A DNA stretch of 49,214 bases from Pelagibacteraceae bacterium AG-390-D18 (GTDB lineage: Bacteria > Pseudomonadota > Alphaproteobacteria > Pelagibacterales > Pelagibacteraceae), in assembly GCA_003279715.1 (NCBI GenBank), contig QCGY01000009.1:1-49214 (forward strand), read 5' to 3'. The translations under genes were made by a program, and so were the position numbers. The notes beneath the pieces were generated by a model that had not been told where the DNA came from, ran no database searches, and saw only the letters and a program-made list of their open reading frames with translations. Positions 42,570 to 49,214 of the stretch are shown in pieces; the first letter of the stretch is position 1; each line of letters opens with the position of its first letter.

Positions 42570-43715
42570 ATGAAATATAAAAAAATATATCCTCAACTTT
42601 TAACTTTATTATTTATAATTTTAGTTTTTGGTTTTTTTACTATGAATGCTCAAGTTAATATGGGTAATAGGGGTATTGAATTTGGGTTTGGTTTTTTATC
42701 TCAAGAGGCTTCATTTGATATTCAATTTTCGTTAATTGATTATGATGGTTCTAGATCTTATGGACGTGCATACTTGGTTGGATTACTAAATACTCTACTT
42801 GTATCATTTATAGGTATAATATTATCCACAATTTTAGGAATTATTATTGGTGTTGCTAGATTATCACCTAATTATTTAATCAATAAAACAGCTAGTTTTT
42901 ATGTTGAATTTTTTAGAAATGTTCCTTTATTATTACAAATATTTTTTTGGTATTTCGCAGCACTAAGAGCATTACCAATGCCAGAAGACGCTCCATTACT
43001 TCTTGGATCATCTTTTATGACAATTAAAGGATTTTATACAATTGCTCCAATTTGGAATAATTTTGATATTTTTTTTATTGCTTTAATTTTATCAATAATA
43101 ATCATTTTCTTTTTCAATCGATTTGCTAAAAAAAAACAAGAAGAAGAGGGAAAACAGTATCCTAAATTTTTAATTTCGCTAGGTATTTTCATATTTATAC
43201 CGACTGCAACATTTTTTCTTGGTGGAGTTGATTTAAATTGGAGTTTTCCTGAATTAAAACAATTAGCTAAAACTTCATTTACATTTGAGGGAGGACTTGG
43301 AATACCTCCTGAGCTGATAGCACTTACATTAGCGTTAACACTTTATACGGCTACATTTATTGCAGAAAACGTTAGAGCAGGAATTCAAGGTATTGGTAAA
43401 GGTCAAAAGGAAGCTGCTGCTTCAATTGGATTAACACCAAGTCAAGTTTTAAAATTAGTTGTAATGCCTCAAGCTTTAAGAATTATTATACCACCAACAA
43501 CGAACCAATATTTAAACTTAACTAAAAACTCATCTCTAGCTGCTGCTATAGCTTATCCAGATTTAGTTTTAGTGTTTGCGGGAACTGCCATGATGCAAAC
43601 TGGTAGAGCTATAGAAATTGTTGGTATTACGATGGCTACTTATTTAACAATTAGCTTAGCTATATCGATGTTTATGAACTGGTACAATAAAAGAATAGCG
43701 ATACAAGAAAAGTAA
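42570..43715 (+). CDS. aapQ: Amino-acid ABC transporter permease (AapQ type)
   Basis: 381 residues of the HisMQ permease family. There is one N-terminal membrane helix (about 11-27), then the conserved YLVGLLNTLLVSFIGIILSTILGI, and the EFFRNVPLLLQIFFWYF motif. The C-terminal coupling motif (EAAASIGLTPSQVLKLVVMPQALRIIIPP) contacts the ATPase. The long inserted loop between helices is typical of AapQ/YhdX, which are larger than HisM. It starts 15 bases after the terminator and is followed by its partner permease after two bases. Confidence 0.94.
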   Translation: MKYKKIYPQLLTLLFIILVFGFFTMNAQVNMGNRGIEFGFGFLSQEASFDIQFSLIDYDGSRSYGRAYLVGLLNTLLVSFIGIILSTILGIIIGVARLSPNYLINKTASFYVEFFRNVPLLLQIFFWYFAALRALPMPEDAPLLLGSSFMTIKGFYTIAPIWNNFDIFFIALILSIIIIFFFNRFAKKKQEEEGKQYPKFLISLGIFIFIPTATFFLGGVDLNWSFPELKQLAKTSFTFEGGLGIPPELIALTLALTLYTATFIAENVRAGIQGIGKGQKEAAASIGLTPSQVLKLVVMPQALRIIIPPTTNQYLNLTKNSSLAAAIAYPDLVLVFAGTAMMQTGRAIEIVGITMATYLTISLAISMFMNWYNKRIAIQEK

Positions 43716-43717
43716 TA

Positions 43718-44989
43718 ATGAATAATATAAATTTTTTAAAACCAAATAAAGAAAATCTAAATTTATTTTTAGTTTTTGGAACTTTATTTTTTGCATTAGG
43801 AATATTAGATTTTTGTTTAAATAATTTTTATGAAAAAAACATAACTAGCTTTTTACCTGGTTTTATTAGTTTTTTTACTCCCCTAATTTTTGGAATGATA
43901 GGCCTCTATTTAATAAGAATAGAATTTTCTGGGATTAAAATATTAGATGAACTAAATAAAAATATAAATACTAATAATTTTAATGCAGCTTTAAGTATAA
44001 GTATAATTATACTAATTATTTTTGGTGTAGCGCCATTACTTAATTGGTTTATTTTAGATGCTAATTTTATAGGTGATAGTAAAGAAGCTTGCACTGGTGG
44101 TGGAGCATGTTGGGTATATATTAAAGTTTGGTTTAATAGATTTATTTATGGAATGTATCCAAATACAGAACAATGGAGAGTTAATGCAACATTTATTATT
44201 GTTTTAGTTTTTATGGGGCTAGGTTATTTTTTTCCATTAAAATATAAAAAATATTTAACTTTTTATTATGTGATATTTTTACCAATAATATCGTTTTTAC
44301 TAATCTATTATTTGATATCTGGTGGAGAATTTGGACTAGAGTGGGTTGAAACAGGTGCTTGGGGTGGCTTATCATTGACATTTATTGTTTCTTTCTTTTC
44401 TCTTATTTTTTGTTTTCCAATTGGCATGATGTTAGCTCTAGGAAGAAGATCAAATTTAACTGTTATTAAATATTCATCACTTTCATTTATTGAATTTTGG
44501 AGAGGTGTACCGTTAATCACTGTTTTATTCATGTCTGCTGTTATGTTTCCTATGTTTTTACCTGATGGAACTTATGTAGATAAATTGATTAGAGTTATCG
44601 TTGCAATCACTTTGTTTGAAGCTGCTTATACAGCAGAAGTTATTAGAGGTGGTTTACAAGCCTTACCAAGAGGTCAATATGATGCTGCTAAATCTTTAGG
44701 TATGGGGTACTGGAGACTTCACTTGTTAGTTATTTTACCACAAGCTTTAAAATTAGTTATTCCTGGAATTGCCAATACTTTTTTAGCTTTAGTAAAAGAT
44801 ACTCCATTAATCTTTGTAGTAGGGTTATTAGAGTTAGTTGGAATGCTAAACTTAGCTAAAACAAATCCTAAATGGCTAGGTTTTTCAATGGAAGGATATG
44901 TCTTTGCTGGAATAATATTCTGGATTATTTGCTACAGTATGAGTAAATATAGTCAAAAATTAGAATTAAAATTTAAAACAGATAGATAA
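43718..44989 (+). CDS. aapM: Amino-acid ABC transporter permease (AapM type)
   Basis: 423 residues. Two extra N-terminal membrane regions precede the HisMQ core. The core includes GAWGGLSLTFIVSFFSLIFCFPIGMMLALGRRS, SFIEFWRGVPLITVLFMSAVMFP, and the coupling motif YDAAKSLGMGYWRLHLLVILPQALKLVIPGI. It pairs with AapQ to form the asymmetric membrane channel. The length and N-terminal extension are those of AapM/YhdY. It ends four bases before the ATPase gene. Confidence 0.94.
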   Translation: MNNINFLKPNKENLNLFLVFGTLFFALGILDFCLNNFYEKNITSFLPGFISFFTPLIFGMIGLYLIRIEFSGIKILDELNKNINTNNFNAALSISIIILIIFGVAPLLNWFILDANFIGDSKEACTGGGACWVYIKVWFNRFIYGMYPNTEQWRVNATFIIVLVFMGLGYFFPLKYKKYLTFYYVIFLPIISFLLIYYLISGGEFGLEWVETGAWGGLSLTFIVSFFSLIFCFPIGMMLALGRRSNLTVIKYSSLSFIEFWRGVPLITVLFMSAVMFPMFLPDGTYVDKLIRVIVAITLFEAAYTAEVIRGGLQALPRGQYDAAKSLGMGYWRLHLLVILPQALKLVIPGIANTFLALVKDTPLIFVVGLLELVGMLNLAKTNPKWLGFSMEGYVFAGIIFWIICYSMSKYSQKLELKFKTDR

Positions 44990-44992
44990 ATA

Positions 44993-45727
44993 ATGTCAGA
45001 TTCAATTATACAGATTACAGATGTAAACAAGTGGTATGGAGATTTTCAAGTTCTTAAAGATATAAATCTTGAAGTCAAAGCTAAAGAAAAAATCGTTGTT
45101 TGTGGACCTTCTGGATCTGGTAAATCTACATTAATTAGATGTATCAATAGATTAGAAGAACATCAAAAAGGAGTCATTACTGTTGACGGTACAGAAATTT
45201 CTGAAGATACCAAAAATATCGAACAAGTAAGAGCTGAAGTTGGAATGGTGTTTCAACAGTTTAATTTATTTCCACATTTATCTATTGTAGACAATTGCAC
45301 ACTTGCACCTATTTGGGTTAAGAAAATGCCTAAGAAAGAAGCTGAAGAATTGGCACTTAAACATCTAGAAAGAGTTCAAATTTTAGATCAAGCTCAAAAA
45401 TTTCCAGGTCAATTATCAGGTGGACAACAACAAAGGGTAGCTATCGCAAGAGCATTATGCATGGAGCCTAAAATTATGTTATTTGATGAACCAACCTCTG
45501 CTTTAGATCCAGAAATGATTAAAGAAGTACTAGATGTAATGGTAAATTTGGCAAAAGAAGGTATGACAATGATTGTTGTTACACATGAAATGGGTTTTGC
45601 TAAAGAAGTTGCAGATAGCATGATATTTATGGACGAGGGAAGGATTGTAGAAAAAGCAGATACTAATGAGTTTTTTGCTAATCCTAAAAGCGATAGAACA
45701 AAGCTATTTTTAAGTCAAATTTTATAA
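44993..45727 (+). CDS. aapP: Amino-acid ABC transporter ATPase (AapP type)
   Basis: 244 residues. Walker [10 protein letters not shown] is near residues 38-46, Q-loop [11 protein letters not shown], signature [15 protein letters not shown], Walker [14 protein letters not shown] and H-loop [14 protein letters not shown] follow; these are diagnostic of the polar amino-acid (GlnQ/AapP/YhdZ) branch. It powers uptake through AapQM. It is the last gene of the transporter operon. The 186 bases that follow hold only the control region of the next gene and possibly a weak hairpin (AAAAC 45765-45769, GTTTT 45779-45783). Confidence 0.96.
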   Translation: MSDSIIQITDVNKWYGDFQVLKDINLEVKAKEKIVVCGPSGSGKSTLIRCINRLEEHQKGVITVDGTEISEDTKNIEQVRAEVGMVFQQFNLFPHLSIVDNCTLAPIWVKKMPKKEAEELALKHLERVQILDQAQKFPGQLSGGQQQRVAIARALCMEPKIMLFDEPTSALDPEMIKEVLDVMVNLAKEGMTMIVVTHEMGFAKEVADSMIFMDEGRIVEKADTNEFFANPKSDRTKLFLSQIL

Positions 45728-45857
45728 AATACTTAAATTTAAGGCGTTATATAATCATTTTTTGAAAACCTATTATGAGTTTTTATTAATTAACTTATGC
45801 TTGACAGCATTCCTATTAATTAATTTTTCTGAAAAATAAATAAATTTTTTTATTGCA

Positions 45858-45886
45858 GTAACATTAATAAATTTGTTCAATATGAT
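45858..45886 (+). promoter_or_regulatory. Candidate promoter of the XRE gene
   Basis: TATGAT at 45881-45886 matches the -10 consensus at five of six positions. GTAACA at 45858-45863, 17 bases upstream, matches -35 at four of six. This would give a short leader of about 20 bases that contains the GAGGGG ribosome-binding site at 45903-45908. A TTGACA at 45801-45806 is also present upstream but lacks a good -10 partner. Confidence 0.35.
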
Positions 45887-45904
45887 TTTAAAATTTAATT
45901 AAGA

Positions 45905-45914
45905 GGGGTCTTAA
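45905..45914 (+). repeat. Left arm of long-range inverted repeat (SD/start of XRE gene)
   Basis: GGGGTCTTAA covers the second half of the Shine-Dalgarno, the spacer and the A of the start codon. Its exact reverse complement TTAAGACCCC lies at 46295-46304 in the 3' UTR. In this AT-rich sequence GGGG and CCCC are rare, so chance complementarity of this kind within one gene is unlikely. Confidence 0.6.
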
Positions 45915-46285
45915 TGGAAGATAATTTCAATAAACATTTGGGTAGCAAACTTAAGCTAAGAAGATTAGCTTTGGGTTTAACTCAAACTAAAGTAGCAAAA
46001 GCTATTAATGTAACGTTTCAACAAATTCAAAAATATGAAAAAGGCACAAATGGTGTTAGTTCAATTAGATTGCTTCAGTTATCTAATTATTTAAAAGTTC
46101 CAATTAATTATTTCTTTGAAGATTTTTCAGAATATTTAATTAACTTAGAAAAATCTCAAGAAGGTCATATGAATGTTAACTATAATTTTTTAACTAAATT
46201 ATATACAGAACTTAGTGCTGACCAAAAATTGAAATTTAATAAATCTTTGCAAATTTCAGGATCAGTTATTTCAAAAGTAGTTTAA
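45914..46285 (+). CDS. Small XRE-family (Cro/CI-type) transcriptional regulator
   Basis: 123 residues. A helix-turn-helix of the XRE/HTH_3 type occupies residues 8-65: KLRRLALGLTQTKVAKAINVTFQQIQKYEKGTNGVSS, with recognition helix VTFQQIQKYEKG. It is followed by LLQLSNYLKVPINYFFEDF and a C-terminal helical part of about 50 residues without a recognised domain. Similar single-domain XRE regulators are widespread in Alphaproteobacteria; the target genes are unknown. It has a strong GAGGGG Shine-Dalgarno. A perfect 10-nt complement of the Shine-Dalgarno/start region lies 10 bases after its stop, suggesting regulation at the RNA level. It is separated from the transporter by 186 bases and is probably its own unit. 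Confidence 0.9.
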   Translation: MEDNFNKHLGSKLKLRRLALGLTQTKVAKAINVTFQQIQKYEKGTNGVSSIRLLQLSNYLKVPINYFFEDFSEYLINLEKSQEGHMNVNYNFLTKLYTELSADQKLKFNKSLQISGSVISKVV

Positions 46286-46294
46286 TTTTTTTAT

Positions 46295-46304
46295 TTAAGA
46301 CCCC
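46295..46304 (+). repeat. Right arm of long-range inverted repeat (3' UTR of XRE gene)
   Basis: TTAAGACCCC starts 10 bases after the stop codon and is the exact reverse complement of 45905-45914. A further 9-nt pair, TTAAGCTAA (45951-45959, early in the gene) and TTAGCTTAA (46310-46318), is close by; being AT-rich it is weaker evidence. Confidence 0.6.
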
Positions 46305-46369
46305 AAAATTTAGCTTAACTAATTCAGCTACAACAATAATAATTAAAAATTAATATTTAGAAAATTTTT

Positions 46370-46445
46370 TGGCTCCTCGGGCAGGACTCGAACCTGCGAC
46401 CAATTGATTAACAGTCAACTGCTCTACCAACTGAGCTACCGAGGA
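46370..46445 (-). tRNA. tRNA-Asn (anticodon GUU)
   Basis: Read on the minus strand: acceptor TCCTCGG pairs with CCGAGGA, the D arm is GCTCAGTTGGTAGAGC, the anticodon stem-loop holds CTGTTAA with anticodon GTT, the T arm contains GTTCGAGTC, the discriminator is G and CCA is encoded. It is 50 bases downstream of tRNA-Cys on the same strand, so both are probably cut from one transcript. Confidence 0.97.
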
Positions 46446-46495
46446 ATGTAAAAAAATCAACTTACTTTTTTTTTGAACTAAAACAAGATTTTTTT

Positions 46496-46569
46496 TGGAG
46501 GCAACGCCCGGAATCGAACCGGGATACAAGGATTTGCAATCCTCTGCGTAACCATTCCGCCACGTTGCC
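46496..46569 (-). tRNA. tRNA-Cys (anticodon GCA)
   Basis: Read on the minus strand: acceptor GGCAACG pairs with CGTTGCC, the anticodon loop is TTGCAAA with anticodon GCA, and the T arm contains GTTCGATTC. The discriminator is U, the known identity base of tRNA-Cys, and CCA is encoded. It precedes tRNA-Asn in transcription order. Its promoter must lie in the 124-base gap shared with the divergent valS. Confidence 0.97.
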
Positions 46570-46576
46570 ATCTTGT

Positions 46577-46630
46577 ATAGACTAATAGCTTCAGATGCCT
46601 TTTTATATTAAATTTTTCTAATTAGTCTAT
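46577..46630. repeat. Inverted repeat between tRNA-Cys and valS
   Basis: ATAGACTAAT (46577-46586) and ATTAGTCTAT (46621-46630) are a perfect 10-bp inverted pair separated by 34 bases. The region has to contain the tRNA-Cys promoter on the minus strand. Its role is unknown. Confidence 0.4.
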
Positions 46631-46639
46631 TAAATAACG

Positions 46640-46667
46640 ATCTAAATTGATTATTGTTAATTTAGAT
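46640..46667 (+). promoter_or_regulatory. Stem-loop in the valS upstream region
   Basis: ATCTAAATT (46640-46648) and AATTTAGAT (46659-46667) are a perfect 9-bp inverted repeat with a 10-base loop, ending 26 bases before the valS ATG. No T tract follows, so it is not a terminator. It could be an operator or an mRNA leader hairpin; nothing of a T-box is visible. Confidence 0.35.
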
Positions 46668-46693
46668 TATTAAATTATAAACTTTAAACATAG

Positions 46694-49214
46694 ATGAGTA
46701 GCGATAAATATATACATTCTGATGTTGAGGATAAGATTTATTCTTATTGGGAGAAACATGGTCTTTTTAAACCTCAAGAAAATTCAAAAAAATTTTCAAT
46801 TGTAATTCCACCTCCTAATGTAACTGGTAGCCTCCATATGGGACATGCTTTAAACAATTCTATTCAAGATTTATTAGTCCGTTATCATCGAATGAATAAT
46901 TATGAAACTTTATGGCAACCAGGTACAGATCATGCTGGTATTGCTACTCAAGCTTTAGTTGAGAGGAAACTAACAGCAGAAAAGATTAATAAAAATGAAA
47001 TTGGTAGAGAAAAATTTATTGAAAAGGTTTGGGAGTGGAAAGATCAATATGGTGACATTATTATCAACCAATTAAAAAAGCTTGGATGTTCTTGTGATTG
47101 GTCACGTAATGCTTTTACGATGGACGAAAATCTTTCAAAATCTGTAATTAAAGTTTTTGTAGATCTTTATAATAAAGATTTAATTTATAAGGATAAAAAA
47201 TTAGTAAATTGGGATACTGTTTTAAAAACAGCAATTTCTGATCTAGAAGTGGATCAAAGAGAAGTTAATTCTAAAATTTATTATATTAAATATCCTATTG
47301 ATGGAACTGATGAATTTATAACAATTGCAACAACAAGACCTGAAACGATGCTTGGTGATACTGCTATTGCTGTTAATCCAAAAGATGAGAGGTTCAAAAC
47401 ATTTGTTGGTAAAACCGTAACAATACCAATTGTTGGAAGAAAAATTAATATTATAGAAGATGATTATGCAGATCCAGAACAGGGAACTGGAGCATTAAAA
47501 ATTACACCAGCACATGATTTTAATGACTATGATGTTGGACAAAGAAATAATCTTGAGATTATCAATATATTTACTGAAGCTGGTAAAATTAATGAAAATG
47601 CTCCCAATGACTATATTGGACTTGATAGATTTGAAGCAAGAAAGCGAATTTTAAAAGAACTTAAGGAAAAAGAATTTTTTGTTAAAGAAGAAAACATTAA
47701 GAACAAAGTTCCTTATGGAGATAGATCTAATTCAATTATTGAACCTTTTTTAACCGAACAATGGTTTGCAGATGCAGAAAAATTATCTGTTAAAGCTAAA
47801 GGAGTTGTTAATTCTAAAAAAACAAATTTCTTTCCTGAAAATTGGTCCAAAACATACTTTCAATGGATGAACAACATTGAGCCATGGTGCATTTCAAGAC
47901 AACTCTGGTGGGGTCATCAGATACCCGCTTGGTACGGACCAGATAAAAAAATTTTTGTAGCTTACGATGAAGATGAAGCAAAAAAATTAGCGAACAAACA
48001 TTATGGTAAAGATGAAGAACTAATTCGAGATCCAGATGTCTTAGATACATGGTTTTCATCTGGACTTTGGCCTTTTGCAACATTGGGTTGGCCTGACAAT
48101 AAAGAATACGTTGAAAAATTTTATCCAACATCTGTTTTAGTAACTGGTTTTGATATTATATTTTTTTGGGTTGCTAGAATGATTATGTTTGGAACAGAAT
48201 TTTTAAACAAGGAACCATTTAAAGATATTTATGTTCATGCATTGGTTAAAGATGAGAAGGGTCAAAAAATGTCTAAATCAAAAGGAAATGTTATTGATCC
48301 TTTAGATTTAATTGAAAAATATAGTGCAGATGCTTTAAGATTTACTCTTCTTTCAATGGCATCTCCTGGAACAGATGTAAAACTTTCTGAAGATAGAGTT
48401 AAAGGATACAGAAATTTTCTAAATAAACTCTGGAATGCTAATAATTTTTTAATCACAAACGAATGTGATTTTTCAAATATTGATAAAGCTCCAAATTTAA
48501 CTGTTAATATTAATAAATGGATTTATGCAGAATTAATTGAAGCAAAATCTAAAATTGAGAAAAATTTAGATGACTATAGATTTGATGAAGCTGCAAAAAA
48601 TGCTTATCAATTTGCGTGGCACTCTTATTGTGACTGGTATTTGGAATTATCGAAAACAATACTATTTTCAGACAGTGAAGAGGCAAAATCTGAGGTTAAA
48701 AAAGTTTCAAGTTATGTTTTCAAGCAAATCTTAATTTTATTACATCCCTTTATACCTTTTGTTACTGAAGAAATTTGGCTTAAAAATAAATTTGACAGGT
48801 CTGGCAAAGACTTTTTAATGCTTGCTAATTGGATAACAGGCGAAATTAATAAAGATGCTGACACTAGACAGGTTGAGAATATTATAGAAATAATATCTGA
48901 AATTAGGTCTTTTAAGAATGAACTAAATGTTGGACCTGGCTCATTTATAGACATGTCTATAAATAATATTAACGAGAATCAAAAAAAATTTATCAATGAA
49001 AATGAAGTTATCCTTAAAAAATTAGGAAGAATTAACAATATTCTTGGTAAAGACTTAGACAAACCTTCTGCGACCATGGTTGTTTCAGGTGACTTATTTA
49101 AAATTTATTTTGATAAAGATGTCGATTTAAAACTTATAAAGGAAAATTTAACTAATAAGCAAAATAGAATTCAAGATGAAATGAATAAGATATCTCAAAG
49201 GTTGGAAAATAAAA
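46694..49214 (+). CDS. valS: Valyl-tRNA synthetase (3' end outside window)
   Basis: An open frame of 840 codons from ATG 46694 to the window edge with no stop. It is a class I synthetase: HIGH motif PPPNVTGSLHMGHALNNS near residues 38-55, LWQPGTDHAGIATQ, the editing (CP1) domain with TRPETMLGDTAIAVNP near 215-230, WCISRQLWWGHQIPAW, DVLDTWFSSGLWPF, and KMSKS motif KGQKMSKSKGN near residue 523. The anticodon-binding domain follows, and the last part (LTNKQNRIQDEMNKISQRLEN) is the start of the C-terminal coiled-coil arm, so only about 15-50 residues should be missing. It charges tRNA-Val and edits threonyl-tRNA-Val. The upstream gap is shared with the divergent tRNA genes. Confidence 0.97.
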   Translation, partial: MSSDKYIHSDVEDKIYSYWEKHGLFKPQENSKKFSIVIPPPNVTGSLHMGHALNNSIQDLLVRYHRMNNYETLWQPGTDHAGIATQALVERKLTAEKINKNEIGREKFIEKVWEWKDQYGDIIINQLKKLGCSCDWSRNAFTMDENLSKSVIKVFVDLYNKDLIYKDKKLVNWDTVLKTAISDLEVDQREVNSKIYYIKYPIDGTDEFITIATTRPETMLGDTAIAVNPKDERFKTFVGKTVTIPIVGRKINIIEDDYADPEQGTGALKITPAHDFNDYDVGQRNNLEIINIFTEAGKINENAPNDYIGLDRFEARKRILKELKEKEFFVKEENIKNKVPYGDRSNSIIEPFLTEQWFADAEKLSVKAKGVVNSKKTNFFPENWSKTYFQWMNNIEPWCISRQLWWGHQIPAWYGPDKKIFVAYDEDEAKKLANKHYGKDEELIRDPDVLDTWFSSGLWPFATLGWPDNKEYVEKFYPTSVLVTGFDIIFFWVARMIMFGTEFLNKEPFKDIYVHALVKDEKGQKMSKSKGNVIDPLDLIEKYSADALRFTLLSMASPGTDVKLSEDRVKGYRNFLNKLWNANNFLITNECDFSNIDKAPNLTVNINKWIYAELIEAKSKIEKNLDDYRFDEAAKNAYQFAWHSYCDWYLELSKTILFSDSEEAKSEVKKVSSYVFKQILILLHPFIPFVTEEIWLKNKFDRSGKDFLMLANWITGEINKDADTRQVENIIEIISEIRSFKNELNVGPGSFIDMSINNINENQKKFINENEVILKKLGRINNILGKDLDKPSATMVVSGDLFKIYFDKDVDLKLIKENLTNKQNRIQDEMNKISQRLENK

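Noticed and set aside
45801..45806. Perfect TTGACA upstream of the XRE gene as promoter
   Set aside because: No -10 hexamer with acceptable match lies 16-18 bases downstream; the pair at 45858/45881 is better placed.
46350..46571. A 73-codon open frame on the minus strand
   Set aside because: It lies exactly across tRNA-Asn and tRNA-Cys; the translated motif (SVAQLVEQLTVNQLVAGSSPARGA) is the well-known artefact of translating tRNA genes.
46600..46693. T-box riboswitch ahead of valS
   Set aside because: The gap is too short, has no T-box consensus sequence and no antiterminator/terminator pair; T-boxes are also not expected in this group.
1..49214. Mobile elements, CRISPR array, prophage, toxin-antitoxin or defence island
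   Set aside because: Searching by eye for transposase, integrase, phage or Cas motifs, for regularly spaced repeats and for terminal inverted repeats around gene groups gave nothing. The lipA-adjacent RatA-like protein is better explained as a Coq10 homologue than as a toxin.

Overview
The window is an AT-rich (clearly under 30% G+C by eye), extremely gene-dense stretch of a streamlined alphaproteobacterial chromosome. Gene content and gene order, very short or negative intergenic spacing, AT-biased codon use and the shortened ntrY-ntrX-trkA-trkH cluster all point to the SAR11 clade (Pelagibacterales, Candidatus Pelagibacter-like). Assignment to a species cannot be made from the sequence alone.

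Layout. (1) 1-7423, plus strand: the tail of an RNase J gene, a DUF1467 membrane protein, proS, a LolC/E-type permease, lolD and dnaE, with most junctions overlapping. (2) 7424-19252, plus strand: an S2-type leader RNA, rpsB, tsf, frr, uppS, cdsA, dxr, bamA, a skp/ompH-like gene, fabZ, lpxD, lpxA, lpxI and lpxB. This is the classical translation / isoprenoid / outer-membrane / lipid A supercluster, but pyrH and rseP are absent from their usual places. (3) 19229-26644, minus strand: in transcription order a PpiD/SurA-like chaperone, trpE, a frameshifted trpG, trpD, trpC, lexA (with its own SOS box) and gltX. (4) 26700-33151, plus strand: tpiA, secG, pyrG, kdsA, eno, ftsB-like, lipA and a Coq10/RatA-like START protein. 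(5) 33152-35207, minus strand: pncC/cinA C-terminal type, pgpA and ispDF. (6) 35230-41171, plus strand: ntrY, ntrX, trkA, trkH. (7) 41206-45727: tRNA-Arg(UCU) and a four-gene polar amino-acid ABC importer (aapJQMP type), with a terminator after the binding-protein gene. (8) 45914-46285: a small XRE-family regulator. (9) 46370-46569: tRNA-Asn(GUU) and tRNA-Cys(GCA) on the minus strand. (10) 46694-end: valS, cut by the window edge.

How it fits together. Most genes are core housekeeping: tRNA charging (proS, gltX, valS), translation (rpsB, tsf, frr), replication and SOS (dnaE, lexA), envelope and LPS building (lolCD, uppS, cdsA, bamA, skp, fabZ, lpxA/B/D/I, kdsA, pgpA), isoprenoids (dxr, ispDF, uppS), tryptophan (trpEGDC), glycolysis/gluconeogenesis (tpiA, eno), CTP and lipoate synthesis. 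The regulation-rich part is 35-46 kb: a two-component system that looks simplified, a potassium uptake system, a strongly initiated amino-acid transporter and a small regulator.

No mobile element, CRISPR array, prophage or defence island was seen. The items most worth a second look are: the +1 frameshift that splits trpG; a possible pseudoknot in the rpsB leader that would cover the ribosome-binding site; a 10-nt complement between the 3' UTR and the Shine-Dalgarno/start region of the XRE gene; an NtrX whose AAA+ domain has lost the sigma-54 contact loop and the Walker B glutamate, next to an NtrY without a PAS domain; a GC-rich, codon-atypical island at the 5' end of pyrG; and tandem palindromes ahead of aapJ.
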